A stretch of 64,000 nucleotides of DNA, taken from NCBI GenBank assembly GCA_023653075.1, contig JAMNXQ010000003.1:1-64000 (forward strand). Reading direction: 5' to 3'. Positions 46,508 to 57,579 of the stretch are shown piece by piece. Origin of the DNA: Algoriphagus sp. Its GTDB lineage: Bacteria; Bacteroidota; Bacteroidia; Cytophagales; Cyclobacteriaceae. The position numbers and the translations under genes were made by a program. Each line of letters begins with the position of its first letter. The first letter of the stretch is position 1. The notes under the pieces were generated by a model that saw only the letters and a program-made list of their open reading frames with translations, was not told the DNA's origin and did not search any database.

Positions 46508-47236
46508 TTACAAATTCTGGTTTTGCTGCCAAAAATGGCGCTCATGAATTTCGGCATGCGGTACAATATCCTTGTACCAACGCAAACGAAGTTCGTCGCA
46601 CTCCTCATCGGATAGCAAAAAATCAGGAATTTCCATTTCCTTGGCACGTTTCATCAATTCATAAAGAAAAATGGAAACAGAAACAGAAATATTGAAACTC
46701 TCGGTAAACCCTCTCATTGGGATATGCACAAGCCCATCTACCTTGGACTTTACTTCTTCGCTAATTCCTTCGTGTTCATTGCCGAAAACAAGGGCTACTT
46801 TTTGATTTGGCTTCATCGCCAATTCATGGATGGATAAGGAATTTGTCGCTGGGCTAGTTCCAAAGATTGCATAGCCTTCGGATCTCAATCTTCCAAAGCA
46901 CTGGTCCACAGCAGAACCTTCAGGAGTAAAATATTTATGTAAATCCACCCATTGAGCTGCTCCTCTAGTCACAAAAGGGTTGACCTTATACGTATCGGTC
47001 TTTTCAATCAAATGAATATTCTGAATCCCAAAGCAGTCACAAGTCCTAAGGACTGCACTGGCATTGTGTGGTTTGAATATATCCTCAAGCACCACCGTAA
47101 AAAATCGGGTACGTTGGGATAAAACTCGCTCAATAGCAGCCTTTTTATGCGGGGTAATGTATTTTCCCAAATAGTCTAGGAAATTAGGTTCGCTACCCGG
47201 CAAGTTACCTTCCTGCTGATTCATGGAAGCATTCAC
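46508..47236 (-). CDS. TrmH/SpoU family RNA 2'-O-methyltransferase
   Basis: VLEDIFKPHNASAVLRTCDCFGIQNIHLIE; VALVFGNEHEGISEEV; IPMRGFTESFNISVSVSIFLYEL. Confidence 0.92.
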   Translation of the reverse strand: MNASMNQQEGNLPGSEPNFLDYLGKYITPHKKAAIERVLSQRTRFFTVVLEDIFKPHNASAVLRTCDCFGIQNIHLIEKTDTYKVNPFVTRGAAQWVDLHKYFTPEGSAVDQCFGRLRSEGYAIFGTSPATNSLSIHELAMKPNQKVALVFGNEHEGISEEVKSKVDGLVHIPMRGFTESFNISVSVSIFLYELMKRAKEMEIPDFLLSDEECDELRLRWYKDIVPHAEIHERHFWQQNQNL

Positions 47237-47240
47237 TTAC

Positions 47241-49880
47241 TTAAAACAAACCGAGCTGTTCATCCTCCCCTTTCTTTGGGGTTAGGGAAAGCGTACTACC
47301 CACTTCCAAATCATCTGGCAAATCTGTTATTGGCTCCTCAAAAGAAATCATATCTTCCTGGTCTTCAACTGCAGCTATCTCCATCACTTGTTCGGATTCA
47401 ATCAAATGCAAGTCTTTTACCTCATGGGTACTCAATTTATTTCCGATAGCCTTCCAACCTTTCACATCAATCAACATTTCCAGATCGTAATCCATTTGCT
47501 CTTCGGCCTTGCCTTTAATCAGCGTCACAGAAACCTGTGCTTGCGCATCTGTGGTGACTACTTTGAGGTAGGATTGCTTGTGTTCCGTAATGAAGTTAAA
47601 CCGCTTGTTGAGCGTCGTGGTCTCAATCAAAAAGCGTTTCACAAAGTAACCTTTGGTAGCCCCATCAAAGTAGACAGCTCCAATTACTTTTTGAGAATCA
47701 AATTTTTGAATCAATAGTACCTCTGTTGGCTCGTAGCGATTGGTCAACTCAAAACTGGTCAATTCGTAATCCCCACTTTTGTAGCACACCAGAATTTTAT
47801 CGTCACCCAGGAAGTTGCCAATTTGCTTGCCTCGCGCATCAGTATTCAGTCGACCCACAGATACATCAAAGTAAATGTTGATGCCACCCAGGGTAGATTT
47901 ACCTTCCATTTTAAATTGAACCTTACGCACAGGGTATCTAGTCAATATATTTCCGCCCGCAGCACGGCCTTTGATTTCAATCTCTGCAAAATCAAAATCG
48001 AACACTTTTACTCGAGCCTTAGCACCTTGAGTTAGGTATACGGTCACCACTTCAGCTTCTCCATTGGGATTGGCTGTGAGATACATGAGTTTGGATCCCT
48101 TGGTACCCTTAGTCAGGTCATATTCCTTGTCTCGGGTCACCCCCCCAACTTGAAAGCGTTTGACCATGGCTCTTCCAGACACGCCATCCAAATAGATGAA
48201 GTTGTAAGTCATGCGCTCGTCATTCTTTCGAAACACCCCGACATGGACAATATCCTTGCCCATAAATAACTTTTCTTGGATTTTGGATACCACCAACTTT
48301 CCGTCTCGGCGAATGGCGATGATGTCATCCAAATCCGAGCATTCACAGATGTACTCATCCTTTTTAAGTCCATAGCCCACAAAACCATCTGCCCGATTGA
48401 CATAGAGCTTGGCATTATTTGCTGCCACTACTGCGGCCTGGATGGTATCAAATGCCCGAATCTCAGTTTTTCGTTCTCTTCCTTTGCCATATTTATCCAG
48501 CAAGTTTTGGTAATACGCAATCGCGAAATCTGTCAAATGTCTCAAATTGTAATTTACCTGCTTCAATTCATCCTGAAGGCGCTTCATCAACTCATCTGCC
48601 TTGAAGGCATCAAACTTGGAGATACGCTTGATTTTTATTTCAGTCAAGCGAATTAAGTCTTCCTGTACAATGATACGGTAAAAATCAGGCTTGTAGGGGT
48701 CCAAACCCCTATCGATAGCCTCCAATACCGCGTCCCAGGTGGTACATTCTTCGATGTCTCGGTAGATGCGATTTTCAATAAATATCTTCTCTAGGGAAGA
48801 GAATAAGAGTTTTTCCAACAACTCCCCCTTCCGAATTTCCAATTCCTTACGGAGCAATTCCTTCGTTTGAGTGGTGTTGTACTTTAAAATCTGGTTAACA
48901 GTTAAGAAAACAGGCTTCTCATCAATGATGACGCATGCATTCGGCGATATGGATACCTCACAATCGGTAAATGCATACAAGGCATCAATGGTCACATCAG
49001 GAGATACCCCGGGAGCCAATTGAATCTGAATCTCTACATCCTTGGCAGTATTATCTACTACTTTTTTGATTTTAATTTTTCCTTTATCGTTGGCCTTCAA
49101 GATGGAATCAATCAGAGAATCTGTAGTAGTACCAAATGGTATTTCCTTGATTAACAATGTTTTATTTACATCCTCTTCAATTCGTGCTCTAACTTTAATC
49201 TTTCCTCCCCGGAGTCCTTGCTGGTAATCCGAAAAATCAGCCAAACCACCGGTAAGGAAATCGGGTAGTACTTCAGGGGAGTTGCCTCGAAGGATTTCAA
49301 TAGAGGCTTGAATCAACTCAATAAAATTATGAGGCAAAATTTTGGTGGACAATCCGACAGCGATACCCTCTACCCCTTGGGCCAAAAGCAACGGAAATTT
49401 CACAGGAAGCGTAACTGGCTCACGTTTTCTTCCATCGTAGGATAGCTGCCATTCTGTGGTTTGCGGATTAAAGACCACATCTAATGCAAACTTGGATAGT
49501 CTCGCCTCAATGTATCGCGGAGCAGCAGCTCCATCTCCGGTACGCACATCTCCCCAGTTGCCTTGAGTCTCGATTAAGAGGTCCTTTTGCCCCATATTGA
49601 CGATCGCATCCCCAATCGATGCATCCCCATGAGGGTGGTACTGCATGGATTGTCCGATGATATTGGCCACCTTATTGAATCGGCCATCGTCCATTTCCTT
49701 CATGGCATGCAGGATTCGGCGTTGGACAGGTTTTAATCCATCTTCTATGGCAGGCACTGCTCGCTCCAGAATCACATAGGAGGCATAATCTAGAAACCAG
49801 TCCTTGTACATTCCAGTTACGGGTACAGAACCATGCAAGCTGCTATCCGGATTTTCAGAAATTTGGGTATCGTCACTCAT
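47241..49880 (-). CDS. parC: DNA gyrase/topoisomerase IV subunit A (topo IV-like)
   Basis: ILERAVPAIEDGLKPVQRRILHAM; YHPHGDASIGDAIVNMGQKDLLIETQGNWGD; directly downstream of the B subunit. Confidence 0.9.
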   Translation of the reverse strand: MSDDTQISENPDSSLHGSVPVTGMYKDWFLDYASYVILERAVPAIEDGLKPVQRRILHAMKEMDDGRFNKVANIIGQSMQYHPHGDASIGDAIVNMGQKDLLIETQGNWGDVRTGDGAAAPRYIEARLSKFALDVVFNPQTTEWQLSYDGRKREPVTLPVKFPLLLAQGVEGIAVGLSTKILPHNFIELIQASIEILRGNSPEVLPDFLTGGLADFSDYQQGLRGGKIKVRARIEEDVNKTLLIKEIPFGTTTDSLIDSILKANDKGKIKIKKVVDNTAKDVEIQIQLAPGVSPDVTIDALYAFTDCEVSISPNACVIIDEKPVFLTVNQILKYNTTQTKELLRKELEIRKGELLEKLLFSSLEKIFIENRIYRDIEECTTWDAVLEAIDRGLDPYKPDFYRIIVQEDLIRLTEIKIKRISKFDAFKADELMKRLQDELKQVNYNLRHLTDFAIAYYQNLLDKYGKGRERKTEIRAFDTIQAAVVAANNAKLYVNRADGFVGYGLKKDEYICECSDLDDIIAIRRDGKLVVSKIQEKLFMGKDIVHVGVFRKNDERMTYNFIYLDGVSGRAMVKRFQVGGVTRDKEYDLTKGTKGSKLMYLTANPNGEAEVVTVYLTQGAKARVKVFDFDFAEIEIKGRAAGGNILTRYPVRKVQFKMEGKSTLGGINIYFDVSVGRLNTDARGKQIGNFLGDDKILVCYKSGDYELTSFELTNRYEPTEVLLIQKFDSQKVIGAVYFDGATKGYFVKRFLIETTTLNKRFNFITEHKQSYLKVVTTDAQAQVSVTLIKGKAEEQMDYDLEMLIDVKGWKAIGNKLSTHEVKDLHLIESEQVMEIAAVEDQEDMISFEEPITDLPDDLEVGSTLSLTPKKGEDEQLGLF

Positions 49881-49931
49881 TTTGGTAATCCCTGGGTTAA
49901 GGAAAATGGATTGGGGTACTACTCGGAAACC

Positions 49932-51833
49932 TTAGACATCTACCTCAGTATCCACTTCTTCTAGTTCAGTTTTTGGGTCATCAAGGGCCAAATCTTTCTC
50001 TACTCTCAGATTATCAATAATGAACACCTGACGATCTGGAGTGTTTTTACCCATGTAGAAGGTGAGCAGGTCCACAATTTTGGTGTCTTTATTGAGTAGA
50101 ATAGGATCCAAACGGATATCCTCTCCGATAAAGGTTCCAAATTCTTCAGGGGAAATTTCACCCAAACCCTTAAATCGAGTAATCTCGGGCTTATTTCCCA
50201 ACTTATGAATTGCTCGTTGCCGCTCTTCGTCTGAATAGCAATAGATCGTCTCCTTCTTGTTTCTTACGCGAAACAAGGGCGTATCCAAAATAAATAAATG
50301 CCCATTTTTTACCAGATCTGGGAAAAACTGGAGGAAATAGGTCATGATTAACAAGCGAATATGCATCCCATCCACATCGGCATCGGTGGCAATTACAATC
50401 TTTCGGTAACGAAGGTTTTCGATGCCATCCTCAATGTTCAGCGCATGCTGAAGAAGGTTAAACTCCTCATTTTCATAAACCACCTTCTTGGTCATTCCGA
50501 AGCAATTGAGCGGCTTACCGCGAAGGGAAAAAACCGCCTGGGATTGCACATCCCTGCTTTTGGTAATCGAGCCCGAGGCAGAATCTCCTTCGGTGATGAA
50601 TAGCATCGTTTTATTCTTCAACTCCTCCTCTGCCTTGGGATCATCGTAATGCACGCGACAGTCTCGAAGTTTTTTATTGTGGAGATTCGCTTTTTTAGCC
50701 CGTTCGTTGGCTAATTTTTTGATGCCAGAGATTTCCTTACGCTCACGCTCAGACTGCAGGATTCGCTTCAATAGAGCATCAGCAGCTCCTGGGTTTTTGT
50801 GCAGGTAGTTATCCAGTTCGGTCTTGATGAAGTCGTTGACGAAGGTTCGCAAGGTAGGTCCATCTGGACCAATGCTCTGTGATCCTAATTTGGTCTTGGT
50901 TTGGGATTCAAATACAGGTTCCTGCACCCGAACCGCAATAGCCGCCACCACGGATTGTCTGATATCAGATGCATCAAAATCTTTCTTGTAAAACTCCCGA
51001 ATGGTCTTTACGATAGCTTCCCGAAACGCAGCTAGGTGAGTCCCTCCTTGGGTCGTGTATTGTCCATTGACAAAGGAATAGTATTCTTCTCCATAACTTC
51101 CAGAGTGCGTAATGGCTACCTCTATGTCATTTCCTTTCAAGTGAATGATCGGGTACCGAATACTTTCTTCATCCACTTTGTTGGATAGTAAATCGAATAA
51201 TCCTCGATCCGAGAAGTACTTTTTCCCATTGAATTGGATACTTAAGCCTGCATTCAAGTAGGCATAGTTCCACATCTGATTTTCCAGATACTCTGGAATA
51301 AAGTGATAATTCTTAAAGATGGAGGCGTCTGGGGAAAACACAATCTTGGTTCCATTTCGATCCGAGGACTTACCTACAGGTGGGTCATTGACTAGAATTC
51401 CTTTTTCAAATTCAGCCACCTTGGTATCCCCCTCTCGAAAGGATTGCACCTTAAAAAAATCAGATAGAGCGTTTACCGCTTTGGTACCCACCCCATTCAA
51501 GCCTACCGATTTTTGGAAGGCACCGGAATCGTATTTACCACCTGTATTAATCTTAGAAACGCAGTCAATCACTTTTCCAAGGGGAATTCCTCTTCCGTAA
51601 TCCCGAACTTCCACCTTATGCTCTGTGATTTTAACCTCGATAACTCGACCATGGCCCATCATGTGTTCATCAATGGAGTTATCCAAGATTTCTTTCACCA
51701 ACACATAGATTCCATCGTCAGGCGCACTACCATCGCCTAACTTTCCAATATACATCCCTGGTCTCAAACGGATATGCTCTCTCCAATCCAGCGAACGGAT
51801 GCTGTCTTCAGTATAGTTTACTTGTGCTGCCAT
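49932..51833 (-). CDS. parE: DNA topoisomerase IV subunit B
   Basis: [63 protein letters not shown]. Confidence 0.92.
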   Translation of the reverse strand: MAAQVNYTEDSIRSLDWREHIRLRPGMYIGKLGDGSAPDDGIYVLVKEILDNSIDEHMMGHGRVIEVKITEHKVEVRDYGRGIPLGKVIDCVSKINTGGKYDSGAFQKSVGLNGVGTKAVNALSDFFKVQSFREGDTKVAEFEKGILVNDPPVGKSSDRNGTKIVFSPDASIFKNYHFIPEYLENQMWNYAYLNAGLSIQFNGKKYFSDRGLFDLLSNKVDEESIRYPIIHLKGNDIEVAITHSGSYGEEYYSFVNGQYTTQGGTHLAAFREAIVKTIREFYKKDFDASDIRQSVVAAIAVRVQEPVFESQTKTKLGSQSIGPDGPTLRTFVNDFIKTELDNYLHKNPGAADALLKRILQSERERKEISGIKKLANERAKKANLHNKKLRDCRVHYDDPKAEEELKNKTMLFITEGDSASGSITKSRDVQSQAVFSLRGKPLNCFGMTKKVVYENEEFNLLQHALNIEDGIENLRYRKIVIATDADVDGMHIRLLIMTYFLQFFPDLVKNGHLFILDTPLFRVRNKKETIYCYSDEERQRAIHKLGNKPEITRFKGLGEISPEEFGTFIGEDIRLDPILLNKDTKIVDLLTFYMGKNTPDRQVFIIDNLRVEKDLALDDPKTELEEVDTEVDV

Positions 51834-51836
51834 GGA

Positions 51837-52403
51837 CTAGTTTACTCCCACTTGAGTGGATTTAAATTTTTTGAAAAGCAAGACAAATAAGCCTCCTACC
51901 CATAGGAAAAGGATAATTGGCATTAAATAAAACCAAAAGTTGTAGGCAGCAGCACTTAGCTCCTCTTGATTGTTGATCGCATGGACGTAAAGTGCTGCAA
52001 GTGCTAAACTAAAGTTGACCCAACCTCCAAAGGAATAAAACCAAAGCAACAAATAATCTCGATAGGGATCCCCTATAGGAAATAAGCGATGTAATTTTTG
52101 ATTGGTTTTGGTCTCCAATGTTTTTGGGGTATAAATTGTCACTAGGTTCAATAGGAAAAACCCAATCGCTAGACCATAAAAAAACGTGCTTTTTGGATAT
52201 TCACGAAGAAGGGCGCCTTGGTCATCTAGCCGAATGCCAATTTGCTCAGGGAGTGCAGCATAGAAATACAAGAGCGTAAAAAGAAAAACTAGTACGCCCA
52301 AAAAATAGAAAACCTTTCCGAATCTATAATACATGAAATATGGGATTAAGCTTGCAATATAACCGTTTTGAGTGAACCTTATGTCCTCTTGTCCTATTCG
52401 CAA
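51837..52403 (-). CDS. membrane protein, DUF1648-like
   Basis: Multiple hydrophobic segments; LYFYAALPEQIGIRLDDQG. Confidence 0.5.
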   Translation of the reverse strand: MRIGQEDIRFTQNGYIASLIPYFMYYRFGKVFYFLGVLVFLFTLLYFYAALPEQIGIRLDDQGALLREYPKSTFFYGLAIGFFLLNLVTIYTPKTLETKTNQKLHRLFPIGDPYRDYLLLWFYSFGGWVNFSLALAALYVHAINNQEELSAAAYNFWFYLMPIILFLWVGGLFVLLFKKFKSTQVGVN

Positions 52404-52494
52404 GTGACAATTTTAGTCAAAATTTAATTTTAGATCGAGTTCACGCGAACCCTATCAAAATTCCAACGATCTTTGGCATTTCAAAACCTCCTCC

Positions 52495-52881
52495 ATGAAA
52501 AATTCAGTTCTGCTTTTCTCCCTTTTTATTTTCAGTTGGCTCAGCGCCTGTAGCAGTGCGGTAGATGCTGGTAATATCAATTTAGAAAACTGGAAATCGG
52601 ACCGCTATGGATGTAAGGGTTTACGGTTGCAGGATATAGAGGCGTTTCGGACTATCAAAAATCAATTTCTGGGAATAGACAATCAGGCCATAATCAAGAC
52701 TTTTGGAAGGCCAGATCGAGTGGAATTGGTGGACAAGAGCCAAAGTTTTTTCTTTTATTTCCTTGAGCCCAGTTCGGATTGCGCAGGTGTTGAACATAAA
52801 AAAGAACCCTTGCGAGTTCTCTTTCGAATGAATGCTTTGAGTAAAGTTTCTGAGGTAACGATTACAGACCTGAATCCATAA
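52495..52881 (+). CDS. putative lipoprotein
   Basis: LLFSLFIFSWLSACSS lipobox. Confidence 0.7.
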   Translation: MKNSVLLFSLFIFSWLSACSSAVDAGNINLENWKSDRYGCKGLRLQDIEAFRTIKNQFLGIDNQAIIKTFGRPDRVELVDKSQSFFFYFLEPSSDCAGVEHKKEPLRVLFRMNALSKVSEVTITDLNP

Positions 52882-53794
52882 AGCACAAGGCAGCAGCGCC
52901 TAGGGTTCCTGCATTATTTTCAAGAGTGGCTTTTTTCAACCTCAGATCCTTCACGTAGTAAGGCGTCAAATATTTTCGGGTATTGTATTCGATGGTAGGC
53001 ATCATAAACTCCAATCCAGCCGCAATACCCCCACCAAAATAGACATCTGTCACATCCAAAACCCGGATGGTAGACACGATGGATTCACTGATGATCTCGG
53101 CTACTTCTTTAAATACCATTAGCGAAACCTCATTGCCCATGCGGGCAGTATCCACCAAAAGGTGTGTTCCCAATTCCTTACCGACCAACTCCCCTGCCTT
53201 TTCTGGATAAGCAGCAATCAAATTGGCCATAATCTTTAAAATCCCTTGACGGCCTACCAGAGATTCGAGCCCAGCATTTCCGCGTGATAGCATGTGCCCC
53301 ATTTCTAAAGCATTTCCTCTAGAACCTTTAAAGACTTCACCATCCAGCACCAAAGCACTGCCAATGCCTGTACCCATGGTTATAAACAAGAAATTGGAAG
53401 AAACATCTCCTTTTCCAAATTGGAATTCCCCTATTGCAGCCGCCGCTGCATCATTTTCTAAGAAAAAATCGTGGTTGGGGTATTTAGCTTTTAGCGTAGC
53501 CTTCAATGGATAATTATTCAAGCCGGGAATGGCAGGGATTTCCCTTGGAGTCATTCGATCCTTGCTAATCATTCCTGGAAGACCTATTCCTATCTTTTTT
53601 ACCTGAGGAAACTTGGAGAGGTAAGTGCCAATTACTTTCACAAAATTGGGTCCAAATCCTTCACCATGTTCCCGGTAAGCAGTGGTGTCCTCTTTGTAAA
53701 ACTCACAAATTGTACCCGATCTATCTACTAATCCAATCTTGAGATGTGTACCTCCAACATCTACTCCTAAAAACTGAGTATCCGAAATATTCAT
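52862..53794 (-). CDS. ROK family kinase (polyphosphate glucokinase-like)
   Basis: FLGVDVGGTHLKIGLVD; FLENDAAAAAIGEFQFGKG; ITMGTGIGSALVLDGEVFKGSRGNALEMGHM. Confidence 0.9.
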   Translation of the reverse strand: MNISDTQFLGVDVGGTHLKIGLVDRSGTICEFYKEDTTAYREHGEGFGPNFVKVIGTYLSKFPQVKKIGIGLPGMISKDRMTPREIPAIPGLNNYPLKATLKAKYPNHDFFLENDAAAAAIGEFQFGKGDVSSNFLFITMGTGIGSALVLDGEVFKGSRGNALEMGHMLSRGNAGLESLVGRQGILKIMANLIAAYPEKAGELVGKELGTHLLVDTARMGNEVSLMVFKEVAEIISESIVSTIRVLDVTDVYFGGGIAAGLEFMMPTIEYNTRKYLTPYYVKDLRLKKATLENNAGTLGAAALCFMDSGL

Positions 53795-53840
53795 AGTTTA
53801 CTGTGCCTTTTTTGTTCGCTAAAAAAGCAAAACTATTCCT

Positions 53841-54335
53841 TTACTTCTTATAATCTTTGTTGATCTCATAAAATATTTTGAGGACTGCTGGACATACCAA
53901 AGTGTTTTTCAGCGTTAAATCCATGATTCCGAGCATGTTCTTTCGATCGGTATGTGGGTATTCTCTGCAGGCTTTTGGACGGTCTTCGTAGACCAAACAC
54001 CCGTTATCCTTGCCTAAAAAAGGACAAGGAGCGCCTTTGAACACGTAATCTCCTTCCTCATCTCGAAAAAGATAGGTTTCTATAAATTCACTGGAACGCA
54101 TTCGAAACACCTTGGACAATCGATCTATGTCCGTTTGGATCAAAATAGGACTTGTGGTCTTGCAACAGTTTGCACAATCCAAACAATTTATCGTTGAAAA
54201 AACCTGATTATGGGCCTCCTGAAATTTGGCGTCGAGGTTTTTGGGACGGGTAGCCTTGATCTTATCCTTGATTTTTTTGTTGGCCGGAAACTCCGACTTA
54301 CTCTCCTTGGAAAACTTTTCTAGATCTAGGGACAT
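53841..54335 (-). CDS. YkgJ family cysteine cluster protein
   Basis: CLDCANCCKTTSPILIQTDIDRLS; APCPFLGKDNGCLVYEDRPKACREYPH. Confidence 0.9.
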   Translation of the reverse strand: MSLDLEKFSKESKSEFPANKKIKDKIKATRPKNLDAKFQEAHNQVFSTINCLDCANCCKTTSPILIQTDIDRLSKVFRMRSSEFIETYLFRDEEGDYVFKGAPCPFLGKDNGCLVYEDRPKACREYPHTDRKNMLGIMDLTLKNTLVCPAVLKIFYEINKDYKK

Positions 54336-54389
54336 CGGAGGAATTGCTCAAGTAGTTTAAAGGGGACCAAGGAATTATCATCAAGAGGC

Positions 54390-55223
54390 TTAATCCTTGC
54401 TCAGTGAAATTCCATCTGCATGGATGGTAATCTCTTGGGCTTTGTACAATTGTCCAATACACTGCTTAAACTGCTTTTTGCTCATTCCCAAGACTTTTTG
54501 AATTGCCTCTGGCTCCGATTTGTCATGCAAGGGTAAAAATCCTTTTTCTTGAAGCATTAGAAGGATTTTCTCAGACCCCTCTTCATACCTTACCCGCCCG
54601 AATGGAAGCAATTGAAGATCAAGTTTACCATCCTCCCTACGTTTCTTCACCCAAAGTTTACGGATTTCTCCTAAAGTTAAGTCCTGAAAAACCTCATTGG
54701 CATAGAGCAGCCCTTCGTAGCGGTCCTCCAACAAAACCTTGTAACCTAACTCTGTTTTTTCAAAAATCAAGCCTTGGCATTCGCTTCCTGGTAGGTAGTC
54801 CTTTGGTGCAGGATACATAAATTCACGGTACTTACTCACTCCAATCAATCGATTGGATCGGTAATCTGCACAAAGTCGTATTAAGTATTGTTGACCAGCG
54901 GTCATTGGCTTCGCCATCTCCACATTGGGCACAAAAAGATCTTTCAAAAGACCCCAATCCATAAATGCCCCAAAGGAGGTTACCTCCTTGCAGGTCAATA
55001 CCCCAAATTCATCCAAAAGCAATAAGGGGGTATCGGTCACAGCCACGGGCCTATCCTCACTATCCGTATACACAAAAACAGTTACCTCATCCCCCGCTTG
55101 CTCTTGCCCAGTTAAATACCCTTTAGGAAGCAATACTTCTTCACCAGTACTCAGCGCTAAATATGCCCCAAAATCTGTAAATCGGTTAATTTGTAAGCGG
55201 TTGACAAGTCCAAGTTCTTTCAT
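54390..55223 (-). CDS. CvfB-like S1-domain RNA-binding protein
   Basis: FTDFGAYLALSTGEEVLLPKGYL; VTSFGAFMDWGLLKDLFVP; ATG at 55223. Confidence 0.85.
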   Translation of the reverse strand: MKELGLVNRLQINRFTDFGAYLALSTGEEVLLPKGYLTGQEQAGDEVTVFVYTDSEDRPVAVTDTPLLLLDEFGVLTCKEVTSFGAFMDWGLLKDLFVPNVEMAKPMTAGQQYLIRLCADYRSNRLIGVSKYREFMYPAPKDYLPGSECQGLIFEKTELGYKVLLEDRYEGLLYANEVFQDLTLGEIRKLWVKKRREDGKLDLQLLPFGRVRYEEGSEKILLMLQEKGFLPLHDKSEPEAIQKVLGMSKKQFKQCIGQLYKAQEITIHADGISLSKD

Positions 55224-55325
55224 GTAGCAAAGGTAAAAATTAATCCTATTTGCAGGAGGATAAAAAATGACCCCAGCATTGGCAGGAAAGCAGATTGGCG
55301 AGTTGGAAATCGCAAGCCTTACCCG

Positions 55326-55333
55326 TAGTTTTG
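55326..55333 (+). promoter_or_regulatory. -7-like TAGTTTTG with TTG 20 nt upstream
   Basis: TTG(55303-55305)-N20-TAGTTTTG upstream of 55385 gene. Confidence 0.5.
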
Positions 55334-55384
55334 AAAACTTCAATTCACAAATAACCCACTAGACTTTCTAAAGAATTTAACTTC

Positions 55385-56275
55385 ATGAAAAACATAACAG
55401 TTATCGGCTCAGGAACCATGGGCAATGGCATTGCTCACCTTTTTGCGCTGCAAGGATTTGCTGTTGCCTTGGTGGATCTTTCTGCTGAGCAACTGACCAA
55501 AGCAGTGGCGACCATTTCCAAAAACATGGATCGGCAGATCAACAAGGGTACCCTAAGCGAAGCCGAAAAAGCGGCTGCCTTACAGCGCATCCAAACACAC
55601 ACAGACCTTGCTTCTGGTGTAAAGCATGCCGATCTAGTGGTAGAAGCTGCTACTGAGAAAGTTGATATAAAGTTGGAACTCTTCAGTCAATTGGACCAGT
55701 TGGCACCTGCAAATGCAGTTTTGGCTTCCAATACCTCTTCCATTTCGATTACCCAAATCGCTGCGGTAACTCAGCGACCTACCCAAGTGATCGGGATGCA
55801 TTTTATGAACCCAGTTCCTGTCATGAAGTTGGTCGAAGTGATTCGAGGCTATGCTACTTCAGATGAAATCACAACTCAAATCATGCAACTTTCCCTTCAA
55901 TTGGATAAGGTGCCAGTCGAAGTTCAGGACTACCCAGGATTTGTGGCCAACCGAATTTTGATGCCCATGATCAACGAGGCCATTTATACCTTGTACGAGG
56001 GAGTAGCCGGCGTTTCGGAAATCGATACGGTGATGAAGTTGGGTATGGCACATCCCATGGGACCCCTCCAACTTGCAGATTTTATCGGTTTGGATGTGTG
56101 CCTTTCCATATTACGCGTACTTCATGACGGCTTTGGTAACCCAAAATATGCTCCCTGTCCCCTATTGGTCAACATGGTTACGGCTGGATTCAAGGGCGCA
56201 AAATCAGGAGAAGGGTTTTACAGCTACCCTGCCGGTACCAAAGATTATCCCGTATCCCCAAGATTTTCAAAGTAA
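55385..56275 (+). CDS. 3-hydroxybutyryl-CoA dehydrogenase
   Basis: ITVIGSGTMGNGIAHLFALQG; FMNPVPVMKLVEVI; FVANRILMPMINEAI; HPMGPLQLADFIGLD. Confidence 0.93.
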   Translation: MKNITVIGSGTMGNGIAHLFALQGFAVALVDLSAEQLTKAVATISKNMDRQINKGTLSEAEKAAALQRIQTHTDLASGVKHADLVVEAATEKVDIKLELFSQLDQLAPANAVLASNTSSISITQIAAVTQRPTQVIGMHFMNPVPVMKLVEVIRGYATSDEITTQIMQLSLQLDKVPVEVQDYPGFVANRILMPMINEAIYTLYEGVAGVSEIDTVMKLGMAHPMGPLQLADFIGLDVCLSILRVLHDGFGNPKYAPCPLLVNMVTAGFKGAKSGEGFYSYPAGTKDYPVSPRFSK

Positions 56276-56286
56276 AAACTACCTCC

Positions 56287-56904
56287 ATGCATTTAGCAGT
56301 ATCTGGAAATATTGGCAGCGGCAAAACCACGCTTACCGAAAAATTAGCAAAACATTACGGCTGGAAGGCTGAATTTGAGGCGGTAGATGATAATCCCTAC
56401 CTGCCCGATTTTTACGAAGACATGAAGCGCTGGTCTTTTCACTTGCAGGTTTACTTTTTGAATTCCCGTTTCAACCAACTGAAAACCATCCAAGGAAGAA
56501 GTGAATCGACCATCCAAGACCGGACGATTTACGAGGATGCTTATATTTTTGCGGCAAACCTTTACAAAAGCAAGCTCTTGACAGAGCGAGACTATGCCAA
56601 TTACAAGAGTCTATTTGATTCCATGATTTCCCATGTAAAGGCTCCAGATCTTTTGATCTATCTGAAAGCGAATATCCCCAAACTTGTAGGTCAAATCGAA
56701 AAGCGTGGAAGAAGTTACGAGACGGCCATGCGCATCGACTACTTAAAAAACCTGAACGCACACTACGAGGAATGGATTGCGGGTTACACAGAAGGAAAGC
56801 TGTTAATTATAGATGTCAACAAGTTAGATTTTGTGGAGCGCTCCGAAGACTTTTCCCTAATTGTAGAAAAAATTGAGCGAGAAATGTTTGGACTTTTTTC
56901 CTAA
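56287..56904 (+). CDS. deoxynucleoside kinase
   Basis: MHLAVSGNIGSGKTTLTEKLAKHYGW; QDRTIYEDAYIFA; RGRSYE. Confidence 0.92.
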   Translation: MHLAVSGNIGSGKTTLTEKLAKHYGWKAEFEAVDDNPYLPDFYEDMKRWSFHLQVYFLNSRFNQLKTIQGRSESTIQDRTIYEDAYIFAANLYKSKLLTERDYANYKSLFDSMISHVKAPDLLIYLKANIPKLVGQIEKRGRSYETAMRIDYLKNLNAHYEEWIAGYTEGKLLIIDVNKLDFVERSEDFSLIVEKIEREMFGLFS

Positions 56905-56927
56905 TCCTAGCCTATTCTACTTAAATC

Positions 56928-57575
56928 TTATAAGGCCAATTTCCGCATCAACCACCCAAACAGCATGTTTCGCTGCTCTTCCTTCGGATTAATTAAGAGT
57001 TGATCCAATCGCTTCAAGGAGCCCCCAATCATGAGGGTCTCGTAGGGGCTTAACCGGATCAATTTGTATCCATGGACACGAGTCAGTAAATCCACTTGCA
57101 AGTGATTGTAAGCGCTTAATTTCCATCCAGTAGCACCAACACCATGAAAACCTCCAGGATCTGATGGGCGACCAAAAATACGTGTCGCCAGTGGAGGACC
57201 ATCCCAAATTCGCTGGGACATACCCGCCTTTAATGCCTCTTTTTCAAAAGTTCTACAAAGTCGTTTGTGCCCTTCAAAGAAGGTATACTGAAATTCTTCA
57301 TACATCGGGGATCGCAAACTAATTCCACGGTAACGGTTAAAATTCACATCCTCATCCCAAATCAGCAGGGTTCTTCCCAACTTTAAATCAACCGGAACTT
57401 TTTCAAAAAGGGGAAATGGTCCTGTTCCTCCTAAATCTTCCAAAGCAGCGGTCAACCAGGATTTACTGCGCTCATCTAAGTAGCGGGGTTGAACTTCAAA
57501 ATCTACCTGCTAATCGTAAGTAGCCCCTCCTTCCTTCAAGATTAGATCCAGTTGCCTGGTCATCAGGTGCTCCAT
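56928..57575 (-). pseudogene. conserved hypothetical gene interrupted by an in-frame TAG (codon 22, 57510-57512)
   Basis: Reading from ATG 57575: MEHLMTRQLDLILKEGGATYD*QVDFEVQPRYLDERSKSWLTAALEDLGGTGPFPLFEKV... same frame throughout; the ORF track only calls 56928..57455. Confidence 0.65.
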
Positions 57576-57579
57576 GGTC

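Noticed and set aside
48276-48656. 126-aa ORF antisense to parC
   Set aside because: Shadow ORF in a strongly conserved topoisomerase gene.
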